From CATOSK01 sp963665735 (GTDB lineage Bacteria > Chloroflexota > Dehalococcoidia > Lucifugimonadales > UBA3495): 64,000 bases of DNA. The stretch lies in the NCBI GenBank assembly GCA_963665735.1, contig OY762444.1, positions 3,410,001 to 3,474,000 on the forward strand. The letters are read 5' to 3'. Positions 1 to 6,659 of the stretch are shown here, in pieces. Within the stretch, counting starts at the first letter, position 1. Each line of letters opens with the position of its first letter. The notes below the pieces were generated by a model. That model was not told the origin of the DNA. It did not search any database and was given only the letters and a program-made list of their open reading frames with translations. A program made the position numbers and the translations under genes.

Positions 1-461
1 CGGTGGCAATCCGGCTTGCTGGCTGGGATTTTGGATTCTTCGCTGCGCTCAGAATGACCTGGGGAGCGTTCCAACGGACCCTGTTCTGTGCCTGGACTTT
101 CTGGATTCCGGCTTTCGCCGGAATGACGGGGTGGGGTTATTGCAAAGTTGGGATGCCAAGGTCACGGACAGGAATGTCCATGCCACCGGCCAAGGGAGGA
201 ATCTACAGTTCTTGCCGGCGGCAATCCGGCTTGCTGGCTGGGATTTTGGATTCTTCGCTGCGCTCAGAATGACATGGGGGCACTCCAACGGACGCTGTTC
301 TGTGCCTGGACTTTCTGGATTCCGGCTTTCGCCGGAATGACGGTTGGGGTTGACCCCCTCCCCCACCCTCTCCCTATCCAAGGGGGGGTTATTGCAAAGT
401 TGGGGTGCCAAGGTCACGGACAGGAATGTCCATACCACCGGCCAAGGGAGGAATCCGGGGG
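1..461. repeat. tandemly duplicated intergenic repeat block
   Basis: There is no credible gene in this stretch. A unit of about 200-230 bp occurs twice, roughly at 5-205 and 223-455. Each copy contains a half-element ending in GCTGCGCTCAGAATGAC, the palindrome GGATTCCGGCTTTCGCCGG (about 103-125 and 320-338) and the segment TTATTGCAAAGTTGG followed by GGTCACGGACAGGAATGTCC (from about 137 and 388). The second copy has gained a C/T-rich palindrome near 351-390. The small reading frames here are repeats of the same conceptual peptide and are not genes. Confidence 0.8.
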
Positions 462-1802
462 TTACAGCACCGGGAGGTAGTGGGATACTTCGTAGTCGGT
501 GACGTGCTGGCGGTACTTTTCCCATTCGCGGGTCTTGTTTTCGATGAAACTGGTAAAGACGTGCTCGCCCAGGGCTTCGGGGAGCAGTTCGCTTTCTTCG
601 GCCAGGGCCAGCGACCCGCCCAAGCTGCTGGGCAGCGTCTTGACCCCGCGGGCCATGCGCTCTTCCCTGGTCATGCTGAAAACGTCGCCGTCGGTGGGTT
701 GGGCCAAGGGGTATTCATCGGCAATCCCCTTGATTCCGGCGGCCAGCATGACGCTGAAGGCCAGGTAGGGGTTGCAGGCCGGGTCGGGGGCGCGGTACTC
801 CACCCGCACCGAGCTTTCGTAGCCGGGCTTGAAGGCCGGCACGCGCACCAGGCTGGGCCGGTGCAGGTGCGCCCAGGAAATATATACCGGCGCCTCGTAG
901 CCCGGCACCAACCGCTTGTAGGAATTGACCCACTGGTTGGTTACCAGGGTGATTTCGGGGGCGTGGCGCAGCAGCCCGGCGATGAAACGGCGTCCGGCGG
1001 CGGAGATGTGGTATTCGTCCTCCGGGTCGTAAAAGGCGTTCTGGTCTCCCCGGAAAAGGGACTGGTGGACGTGCATCCCGGAGCCGTTTTCGTCGGAAAA
1101 GGGCTTGGGCATGAAGGAGGCGTAGGCGTCGCGCAACTGGGCCAGTTCCTTGATGACCAGCTTGGCGGTCATTACGTTGTCGGCCATAGTCAGGGCGTCG
1201 GTGTATTGCAGGTCAATTTCGTGCTGGCTGGGGGCGCCTTCGTGGTGGGAATACTTGACCGGAATGCCCATTTCGGAAAGGTTCAGCACTGTATCCCGGC
1301 GTAGGTCGGAGGCGGGTTGGCTGGATTGCTGGTCGTAGTAGCCGAATCGGTCCAGGGGTTCGGGCTGCTGGGCGTCTTTCAGGTAGAAAAATTCCAGCTC
1401 CGGGCCGACGTAGTAGGTGTAGCCCAGCTTGGCGACGCGCTCCAGGTTGCGCTTGAGGATGTTGCGGGGGTCGCCCGGAAAAGATTGGCCGTCGGGGGTG
1501 CAGATGTCGCAGAACATCCGGGCCACGGCGTTCTGGCGGGGCCGCCAGGGAAGGAGGGTGAAGGTGGTCGGGTCAGGGAAGGCCCGCATATCGGTTTCGC
1601 GGTCGCGGGCCAGCCCCTCGATGGCTGAGCCGTCGAAACCGACGCCGCGTTCGATGGCGTCCTCCAGGTCGTCAATGTTAATGGCGAATCCCTTGAGGTT
1701 GCCGAGTATGTCGGTAAACCAGAGACGGATGAATTTAACGTCGTTGTCCCTGGCGGTGCGGAGAACGAAGTCGCGTTCCGCCGCTCGGTCGTCGGTCAGC
1801 AT
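462..1802 (-). CDS. glnA: glutamine synthetase type I (GSI-alpha-like)
   Basis: A 446-residue type I glutamine synthetase, which makes glutamine from glutamate, ammonia and ATP in the cytoplasm. Visible family motifs are an early beta-grasp segment (RLWFTDILGNLKGFAI), GSAIEG, GSGMHVHQSLF, NSYKRLVPGYEAPVY and the C-terminal glutamate-binding segment RAPDPACNPYLAF. The length matches the short alpha subfamily, and no GSI-beta adenylylation motif around a conserved Tyr is seen, so regulation is probably by feedback or transcription. It lies 124 bp downstream of glnII on the same strand, with a hairpin between them, and may have its own promoter. Confidence 0.95.
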   Translation of the reverse strand: MLTDDRAAERDFVLRTARDNDVKFIRLWFTDILGNLKGFAINIDDLEDAIERGVGFDGSAIEGLARDRETDMRAFPDPTTFTLLPWRPRQNAVARMFCDICTPDGQSFPGDPRNILKRNLERVAKLGYTYYVGPELEFFYLKDAQQPEPLDRFGYYDQQSSQPASDLRRDTVLNLSEMGIPVKYSHHEGAPSQHEIDLQYTDALTMADNVMTAKLVIKELAQLRDAYASFMPKPFSDENGSGMHVHQSLFRGDQNAFYDPEDEYHISAAGRRFIAGLLRHAPEITLVTNQWVNSYKRLVPGYEAPVYISWAHLHRPSLVRVPAFKPGYESSVRVEYRAPDPACNPYLAFSVMLAAGIKGIADEYPLAQPTDGDVFSMTREERMARGVKTLPSSLGGSLALAEESELLPEALGEHVFTSFIENKTREWEKYRQHVTDYEVSHYLPVL

Positions 1803-1832
1803 AAGTCCTTCACCCCGGGAAAGTTTGGGGCT

Positions 1833-1863
1833 ATTTTAGTGCAAGTCAGGTTTCCCTGGAAAC
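1833..1863 (-). promoter_or_regulatory. possible glnA promoter and inverted repeat
   Basis: On the minus strand a TAAAAT hexamer (1833-1838) lies about 30 bases upstream of the glnA start. About 12 bases further upstream is the perfect inverted repeat GTTTCCCTGGAAAC (1850-1863), which could be an operator. A good -35 is not visible. The half-sites are 9 bp apart, not in the 11-bp phase seen upstream of the ammonium transporter 2 gene. Confidence 0.35.
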
Positions 1864-1879
1864 CGGGGGATAAGCAAAC

Positions 1880-1899
1880 GCCGCCCGGTGAAAGGCGGC
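1880..1899 (-). terminator. hairpin downstream of glnII
   Basis: Read on the minus strand, GCCGCC, an 8-nt loop and GGCGGC are followed by GTTTGCTT. The palindrome GTTGCCGGGCAAC (1907-1919) lies just before it. This looks like a weak intrinsic terminator or attenuating hairpin between glnII and glnA. Confidence 0.5.
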
Positions 1900-1926
1900 A
1901 TTTGACGTTGCCGGGCAACGGGCGGC

Positions 1927-2931
1927 CTAAGCCGAGGCGGCGCCGCAGACCGTTTCGACTATGAGCCGGGTGGCGACGTAGGGGTCAACGTTGGCGTTGG
2001 GGCGGCGGTCTTCGATGTAGCCCTTGCCGTCCCGGGCCACCTGCCAAGGAATCCGCACCGACGCACCCCGGTCGGATACGCCGTACCGGAACTCGGTGTA
2101 GGCGCAGGTCTCGTGCAGGCCGGTCAGCCGTTCTTCGATGCGGTGGCCGTAGTTGGCGATGTGCTCGTCGTGGTTGGCGGCCAGGGCCTCGGCGGCGGCG
2201 ACGCAAGCGTCGTAGCTCTCCCGCATCTGGTTGGTGGAGAAGTTGTGATGGGCGCCGGCGCCGTTCCAGTCGCCCCGCACCGGCTTGGGGTCGAGGGTGG
2301 CGGTGATTTCGTACTTCTCGCCGATGCGGTACAGCAGCCAGCGGGCTACCCAAAGGTGGTCGCCGACGGCGGGGGTAGCCAAGGGGCCAATCTGAAACTC
2401 CCACTGGCCAGGCATGACTTCGCCGTTGATGCCGGAGATTTGCAATCCGGCGGTCAGGCAGGCGTCCATGTGTTCTTCGACGACGGGGCGGCCAAATACT
2501 TCGTCAATGCCCACGCCGCAGTAGTAGCCGCCCTGGGGCGGGGGAAAGCCGTTTTCCGGGAAACCCAGGGGGCGCGGCCCCTTGAAGAAGGTGTATTCCT
2601 GCTCAATGCCGAACCAGGTGTCGAAACTGCGATACCTGGCGTCGGCGGCGGCGCAGGCGGCGCGGGTGTTGGAAGGATGGGGGGTCCCGTCGGTCAGCAA
2701 CACTTCGCACATGACCAGCTTGTTGTCGCCGCCCCGCACCGGGTCGGGGCAGGTAAAGACCGGGTTCAACACGCAGTCGGACGCCTCGCCGGGGGCCTGG
2801 CTGGTGCTGGAACCGTCAAATCCCCATTCCGGGGGTTCTTCGCCCACCGGAACGATTTTGCCCTTGGAACGCAGCTTGGGCGTGGGTTCCTGTCCGTCAA
2901 TCCAGATGTATTCCGCCTTGTAGAAACTCAT
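1927..2931 (-). CDS. glnII: glutamine synthetase type II (eukaryote-type)
   Basis: A 334-residue type II glutamine synthetase. The sequence opens with KAEYIWIDGQEPTPKLRSK and carries PPEWGFDGSSTSQA, NGEVMPGQWEFQIGP, NGAGAHHNFST and the late GASVRIPWQVA segment, all typical of the GSII fold shared by eukaryotes, rhizobia and actinobacteria. It catalyses the same reaction as GSI but is not adenylylated in known families. It sits 83 bp downstream of the amt1 stop codon. Having GSI and GSII side by side with two Amt genes marks this as the ammonium-assimilation locus. The start is preceded by GCGAGG as a modest ribosome-binding site. Confidence 0.95.
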   Translation of the reverse strand: MSFYKAEYIWIDGQEPTPKLRSKGKIVPVGEEPPEWGFDGSSTSQAPGEASDCVLNPVFTCPDPVRGGDNKLVMCEVLLTDGTPHPSNTRAACAAADARYRSFDTWFGIEQEYTFFKGPRPLGFPENGFPPPQGGYYCGVGIDEVFGRPVVEEHMDACLTAGLQISGINGEVMPGQWEFQIGPLATPAVGDHLWVARWLLYRIGEKYEITATLDPKPVRGDWNGAGAHHNFSTNQMRESYDACVAAAEALAANHDEHIANYGHRIEERLTGLHETCAYTEFRYGVSDRGASVRIPWQVARDGKGYIEDRRPNANVDPYVATRLIVETVCGAASA

Positions 2932-2977
2932 AACTCAAACCTCGCGAGTCTTAATTTTTGACTTTCTTGGGAGTCGG

Positions 2978-3002
2978 TATTGGCCGGGCCAGCCGGCCAA
3001 TA
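2978..3002 (-). terminator. perfect hairpin between amt1 and glnII
   Basis: TATTGGCCGG and its perfect complement CCGGCCAATA form a 10-bp stem with a 5-nt loop (GCCAG) directly after the amt1 stop codon. No U-tract follows, so it could be a leaky terminator or an mRNA-stabilising 3' structure that tunes glnII relative to amt1. Confidence 0.5.
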
Positions 3003-3014
3003 TCACCAATACCA

Positions 3015-4223
3015 CTAGCCGATGTAGGCCCCTTCGCCGTGTTCGCTTACGTCGAGGCCCGATTCCTCTTCAGTGTCGGTGACTCTCAACCCGATGGTGT
3101 ATTTCAGGGCCAGCAGGATGAGGGACGTAACCACGAAGGACCAGACCACCGCGGCGACGATGCCGATAATCTGGTACAGGACCTGCTCGCCCCGGCTGAC
3201 ATCCAGGGCGCCGAAGCCGATACCAACGAAGAGTCCGGTAGCCAGCGCGCCCCAGGCGCCGCCCATGCCGTGAACTCCCCAGACGGCCAAGGCGTCGTCA
3301 ACCTTGAACTTGAGCAGCAGTTCGATGGCCCCGTAGCAGATGACGCCGGCGCCCAGGCCGATGATTATGGCGGGCATGGCCCCGACGAACCCGGCAGCCG
3401 GGGTTATGGCCACCAGGCCGGCCACGGCTCCCGACGCGGCGCCGATAACGCTGGGTTTCTTGCCGAAAATCCAGGACATGGCGACCCAGGCCAGGATGGC
3501 CGCCGCCGCCGCGGTGTTGGTCACTACAAAGGCGTTGGTGGCTACGCCGTCGGCGGCCAGGGCGCTGCCGGCGTTGAATCCGAACCAGCCGAACCACAGC
3601 AGGGCGGCCCCCAAGACCACCATCGGCACGTTGTGGGGCGGCATGGGTTGTTCGCCAAAGCCGAGACGCTTGCCGACGATGAGGGCCGCGGCCAGGGCAG
3701 CGAAACCGGAGTTGATATGCACCACAGTTCCGCCGGCGAAGTCCAGAGCGCCCAGACTGCCCAGCCAGCCGCCGCCCCAGACCCAATGGGCCATTGGGGC
3801 GTAAACGATTGTTACCCACAACACGATGAAGATGACGTAGGCACTGAACTTCATCCGCTCGGCGAAGGCCCCGGTTATGAGGGCCGGGGTGATGATGGCG
3901 AACATGGCCTGGAATATCATAAAGACCTGGTGGGGGATGTTGTCGGCGTAGGGGCCGGCCTCCGTCGCGCTGACTCCGGCCAGCCCGAACCAGGACAGGT
4001 CGCCCACCAGTCCCAGGCCGCCCACGTCGGGGCCGAAGGCCAGGCTGTAACCCCACAAGACCCATACCACGCCCACCAGCCCGATGGACATGAAACTGAA
4101 CATGATGGTGGCGATGGCGTTCTTGCGGCGCACCAGGCCGCCGTAGAAGAAACCCAGCCCCGGCGTCATCAGCAGCACCAGGGCCGAGCAGGCCAGTATC
4201 CAGCCTATATCTCCGTTGTTCAT
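3015..4223 (-). CDS. amt: ammonium transporter 1 (Amt family)
   Basis: A 402-residue Amt/Rh channel of the inner membrane with about 11 hydrophobic segments and no cleavable signal. The twin pore histidines are visible as His169 (in GGTVVHINSGF) and His318 (in AVWGVHGMGGAWG), nearly matching E. coli AmtB numbering. AYVIFIVLWVTIVYAPMAHW is also typical. The ribosome-binding site GAGGAGAGGAG is strong. No glnK/glnB gene is adjacent, which is unusual for Amt loci. The gene follows the 27-residue micropeptide gene at 4404-4487 by 180 bp with no evident terminator, so both may be co-transcribed from the promoter at about 4510. Confidence 0.96.
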   Translation of the reverse strand: MNNGDIGWILACSALVLLMTPGLGFFYGGLVRRKNAIATIMFSFMSIGLVGVVWVLWGYSLAFGPDVGGLGLVGDLSWFGLAGVSATEAGPYADNIPHQVFMIFQAMFAIITPALITGAFAERMKFSAYVIFIVLWVTIVYAPMAHWVWGGGWLGSLGALDFAGGTVVHINSGFAALAAALIVGKRLGFGEQPMPPHNVPMVVLGAALLWFGWFGFNAGSALAADGVATNAFVVTNTAAAAAILAWVAMSWIFGKKPSVIGAASGAVAGLVAITPAAGFVGAMPAIIIGLGAGVICYGAIELLLKFKVDDALAVWGVHGMGGAWGALATGLFVGIGFGALDVSRGEQVLYQIIGIVAAVVWSFVVTSLILLALKYTIGLRVTDTEEESGLDVSEHGEGAYIG

Positions 4224-4403
4224 GGAATCTTACTCCTCTCCTCAATGCGGGGCGGGACAACCGGCGGGGGCTGCCGCTCCGGATGGGTCAGATTTGCCCA
4301 GGGATCCCGCAACGTAAACAGCCCATGCTGTTGGCGGAGGCCAAGGAACATGGGCTTGGTGGCCGTTACGTCCGGGGATTCCCGCCGGGCAAGACAACAG
4401 GGA

Positions 4404-4487
4404 TTATTTCTTCGGGAATTTCTTGGGCAGGGCCACCCAGAGGATGAACAGGATTACGAAACTAGCGGCGGCGGCGATGACTTCCAT
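4404..4487 (-). CDS. 27-residue single-span membrane micropeptide A
   Basis: An 84-nt reading frame encoding 27 residues. It starts MEVIAAA, has one hydrophobic segment (about residues 3-20) and ends in ALPKKFPKK, a lysine-rich tail expected to stay in the cytoplasm. GGGAGA lies about 9 nt upstream of the ATG. Length, N-terminus, F10, L13-F14, L16-W17-V18 and the LPKKxxKK ending are shared with the micropeptide at 4670-4753; two independent frames keeping this pattern strongly supports translation. It has its own phased operator array and promoter core. I do not recognise a family. Its position next to amt1 suggests a role with ammonium transport or glutamine synthetase, by inference only. 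Confidence 0.75.
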   Translation of the reverse strand: MEVIAAAASFVILFILWVALPKKFPKK

Positions 4488-4508
4488 TGGCGACCATCTC
4501 CCGGTTCC

Positions 4509-4575
4509 ACTTTATAGGACTATCTTGCCGGCAATGTGTTTCGCCCTTTTTACCAACTTGTTAATTTTGTGTTAC
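4509..4575 (-). promoter_or_regulatory. promoter core and 4-unit phased operator of micropeptide A
   Basis: On the minus strand the core ATAGTCCTATAAAGT (4509-4523) contains a TATAAA-like -10. Fifteen bases upstream begins a row of boxes. On the plus strand these read GTTTC (4538), TTTAC (4549), GTTAA (4560) and GTTAC (4571), each exactly 11 bp apart. The proximal box overlaps where a -35 would be, as for activators of the OmpR/GlnR type. The same core and the same 15-base spacing recur upstream of micropeptide B. Confidence 0.65.
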
Positions 4576-4609
4576 AAGTTGGCGGGCCGTTAGTCCGTAA
4601 ACGACGCAA

Positions 4610-4636
4610 GGCCGGGGGCGTCCAGCGTCCCCGGCC
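4610..4636 (-). terminator. GC-rich hairpin after micropeptide B
   Basis: GGCCGGGG-GCG, loop TCCAG and CGT-CCCCGGCC form an 11-bp stem with one internal G/T position, 34 nt past the micropeptide B stop codon. It separates the B transcript from the operator of micropeptide A. The following U-tract is weak. Confidence 0.55.
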
Positions 4637-4669
4637 TCCGGGTTTGACTTGATTTGAGGAAGATTGCGG

Positions 4670-4753
4670 TTATTTCTTGATGAGCTTCTTGGGAAGAATC
4701 ACCCACAGACTGAAAAGGGTTATGAATGCTATGCCGGCGGCGATGATTTCCAT
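4670..4753 (-). CDS. 27-residue single-span membrane micropeptide B
   Basis: An 84-nt reading frame, exactly the same length as the micropeptide at 4404-4487. It starts MEIIAAG, has one hydrophobic span ending in LFSLWVIL and finishes PKKLIKK. GGGAGGAACC gives a strong ribosome-binding site. Of 27 positions, 16 are identical to the paralogue and several others are conservative (V/I, F/L), while the intergenic DNA around them differs. A hairpin follows and a 6-box phased array precedes, so it looks like an independent transcription unit. Function unknown. Tiny membrane proteins often modulate a larger transporter, and amt1 is the nearby candidate. Confidence 0.75.
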   Translation of the reverse strand: MEIIAAGIAFITLFSLWVILPKKLIKK

Positions 4754-4780
4754 GATGGTTGGTTCCTCCCACAGCGATTA

Positions 4781-4869
4781 ACTTGATAGGGCTATTGTGA
4801 CGCCGAGTTGTTACAAAACCTTTTCGCAAATGTAAACCCTATGTTACGTTCATGTAACAGCCAGGTTAC
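4781..4869 (-). promoter_or_regulatory. promoter core and 6-unit phased operator of micropeptide B
   Basis: The minus-strand core ATAGCCCTATCAAGT (4781-4795) matches that of micropeptide A at 13 of 15 positions. Fifteen bases upstream starts an array whose plus-strand boxes are GTTAC (4810), TTTTC (4821, weak), GTAAA (4832), GTTAC (4843), GTAAC (4854) and GTTAC (4865), at an 11-bp period. Five-base boxes separated by six bases match the published layout of OmpR-type GlnR sites in actinobacteria. Confidence 0.7.
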
Positions 4870-4888
4870 GCCGGGTTGGGGCGGTTGA

Positions 4889-5110
4889 CCTCCCTCCCCG
4901 ACCCTCCCCCTGGTAGGGGGAGGGGGTTGGCAGCCTAGTCATGTGATGTAAGATTGGTTGCGGGCTGGGTTGTGGGGAATCCAGCATCCCTAGGGAGAGC
5001 GGCGTTGGCTTTGGCAAGGATTTGAGATTCTTCGCTACGCTCAGAACGACATACTTGGGCTGAGGATTTGGATTCCCGCTTTCGCGGGAATGACGGTGGG
5101 GAGTTGGGGG
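4889..5110. repeat. cluster of REP-like palindromes
   Basis: Holds a C-rich palindrome around CCCTCCCCCTGGTAGGGGGAG (about 4901-4922), a half copy of the MITE-like element (about 5022-5052) and the palindrome GGATTCCCGCTTTCGCGGG (about 5069-5087) followed by AATGACGG. No gene is supported between the micropeptide B operator and the gene starting at 5192. Confidence 0.7.
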
Positions 5111-5191
5111 TTACCGGGAACACACGGGTGGGTTCGAGGTGTGTTACAGTATCCGGGTAACGCCCGGAAAATTCGTTCGAGGAATTGAGGC

Positions 5192-5557
5192 ATGACTACC
5201 GCGGCTGCCGACCACATAGAATTGGCCAGGAATTTTCTGCGGAGAAGCCGGCAATACCTGAACGACGGCGACTTGCACCAAGCCTCGGAAAAAGGGTGGG
5301 GCGCCGCCGCACACATCGCCAAGGCTGCGGCGGCGGCCAACGGTTGGGAGTATGAACACCACGACCAATTCGACAGCATCATGGAAAACGCCCGCTATCG
5401 GTTTCGCCAGCCGAGCCTAAGACAGTACGGCCACTCGGCCCACTCCCTGCACCGCAATTACTACAAACATCCATCCCTGCTGAACGCCAACGCTATCCGC
5501 GAGGACATTGACGACGTGGAGGCCATGCTGAACGTACTACAACCGTTCATCACTTGA
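5192..5557 (+). CDS. PaREP1/HEPN-like small helical protein
   Basis: A 121-residue protein that is mostly helical and rich in Ala, His and Arg. The segment DGDLHQASEKGWGAAAHIAK resembles the GD-x-x-QASEKxWGA signature of PaREP1-type HEPN-superfamily proteins, many of which bind or cleave RNA or pair with nucleotidyltransferases. GAGGAATTGAGGC upstream could serve as the ribosome-binding site. No nucleotidyltransferase partner is adjacent. A second protein with the same QASEK-x-WGA-x-AH core lies at 32537-33064. The family call rests on motif resemblance only. Confidence 0.6.
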   Translation: MTTAAADHIELARNFLRRSRQYLNDGDLHQASEKGWGAAAHIAKAAAAANGWEYEHHDQFDSIMENARYRFRQPSLRQYGHSAHSLHRNYYKHPSLLNANAIREDIDDVEAMLNVLQPFIT

Positions 5558-5574
5558 TAGGGGATTCCCGCCCT

Positions 5575-5710
5575 CAACAGTCATACCGGCGAAAGCCGGA
5601 ATCCAGAAGGTCTTGGCGCATAACACAATCCATTGAGGTAATGAATTCTGGATACCAGACCCGTATCGTAGTACGGAGCCGACCTTACGCCGGAATGACG
5701 AGTTGAGGAT
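5575..5710. repeat. REP-like palindromes downstream of the HEPN-like gene
   Basis: Contains CCGGCGAAAGCCGGAATCCAG (about 5585-5605) and a second, diverged inverted copy ending in CGCCGGAATGACGAG (about 5689-5703). They lie between convergent genes and may serve as bidirectional 3' structures. Confidence 0.6.
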
Positions 5711-5720
5711 GAGGACGTTT

Positions 5721-6659
5721 TCAGGAGGGGTAGATGACCCAGCCGACGCGCCCGGTGTCGGCAACCTGCAACAAATGCCCCTCGGTGGTGGTGACGAACA
5801 GGCTCCGCATATCCGGCCCGCCAAAGGCGCAGTTGGTTGGCTCGGCCGGTACAAGATGGGTTTCCAGCACCCGCCCGGCGGGGGAAAAGACGTACACCAA
5901 GGGGCCCGGGCCGTTGGCAACGGAACCGCCACAGGCGACAATGTTGCCGTCGGTGTCCACGCAAATGCCGGTTATGCCCCGCTGTATGCCGTTGGCGTCG
6001 GCGGGGAAGGCGTGCAGCGTCGCCGCCAGGCCGAGAGTCCCATCGTCCAGGATGGGATAGGCCCGCAGTTCCCGGGGTAATGAAGGGCAATCGTTATCTT
6101 CGGAGACGTACAACGTACCGCCGTTGGGGGAAAGGGCAATGGTGGTGGGGGCGGTGGTATCGCGGGTCATGCGGCGCAGGTGGGAGTGACGGTCGGCGGA
6201 ATCCATCCGCAGCACCGAGTTATGCTCGACGGTGTAGGGTTCCAGCTCATGGTCGCGCAGTCCTCCGGGCACCGGCGGCCCCCAGGCCGGGGCTGTAAAC
6301 CAGATGCGCCCGGCCCGGTCAACCACCAAGTCTTTGGGCGGGTGGTGAAACTTGCCGTCCAGACGATAGGCCAGGGCGGTGCATGAACCGTCGGGGTTGA
6401 ACCGCACCACCCGGCGGCAAATGCTCTGGCAACCGTACAGCGCGCCGGCGGCGGAAAAAGCCAGCCCCGCCGTCCGGTGCGTCCAGCGGCGTTCCACCGT
6501 GGTCTGGCCGGTGGCCGGTTCATAGCGCAACAGGCTGTTGTCGGGGGAACTGGCCTGCTCCACCAGCCGGGTGAACCACAGGGCCGCGCCGTCCCACGCC
6601 GGGCCATCGGTGGGGGAGCCGTAGGGGCCGGCAACCGTCTGAAATTCCCAATCGGCCAT
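5721..6659 (-). CDS. SMP-30/gluconolactonase-like beta-propeller protein 2
   Basis: A 312-residue protein of the SMP-30/gluconolactonase/LRE-like six-bladed propeller family, predicted cytoplasmic (no signal peptide). Supporting segments are LVVDRAGRIWFTAPAWG, TTIALSPNGGTLYVSEDN and GITGICVDTDGNIVACGGS, which repeat the D-x-x-G-x-[IL]-[WY] blade pattern. The family includes lactonases and metal-dependent hydrolases; the substrate cannot be read from the sequence. Its ATG overlaps the stop codon of the gene at 6659-7639 (TAATG), so the two are translationally coupled, probably as partners in one catabolic pathway. Confidence 0.85.
   Translation of the reverse strand: MADWEFQTVAGPYGSPTDGPAWDGAALWFTRLVEQASSPDNSLLRYEPATGQTTVERRWTHRTAGLAFSAAGALYGCQSICRRVVRFNPDGSCTALAYRLDGKFHHPPKDLVVDRAGRIWFTAPAWGPPVPGGLRDHELEPYTVEHNSVLRMDSADRHSHLRRMTRDTTAPTTIALSPNGGTLYVSEDNDCPSLPRELRAYPILDDGTLGLAATLHAFPADANGIQRGITGICVDTDGNIVACGGSVANGPGPLVYVFSPAGRVLETHLVPAEPTNCAFGGPDMRSLFVTTTEGHLLQVADTGRVGWVIYPS

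Noticed and set aside
3..480. Short frames encoding WIPAFAGMT-like peptides
   Set aside because: They are translations of the palindromic repeats and recur in many gaps in either orientation.
1850..1863. GTTTC/GAAAC pair at glnA as a phased operator
   Set aside because: Half-sites are 9 bp apart, and no further boxes follow at 11-bp intervals; kept only as a weak promoter note.
2958..4517. 519-residue plus-strand open frame opposite amt1
   Set aside because: It is a GC-bias shadow: low-complexity Gly/His/Asp-rich translation, no motif, and fully antisense to a clear Amt gene and micropeptide A.
4593..4601. Additional GTAAA near the micropeptide A operator
   Set aside because: It is out of the 11-bp phase of the array and inside the region leading to the hairpin.
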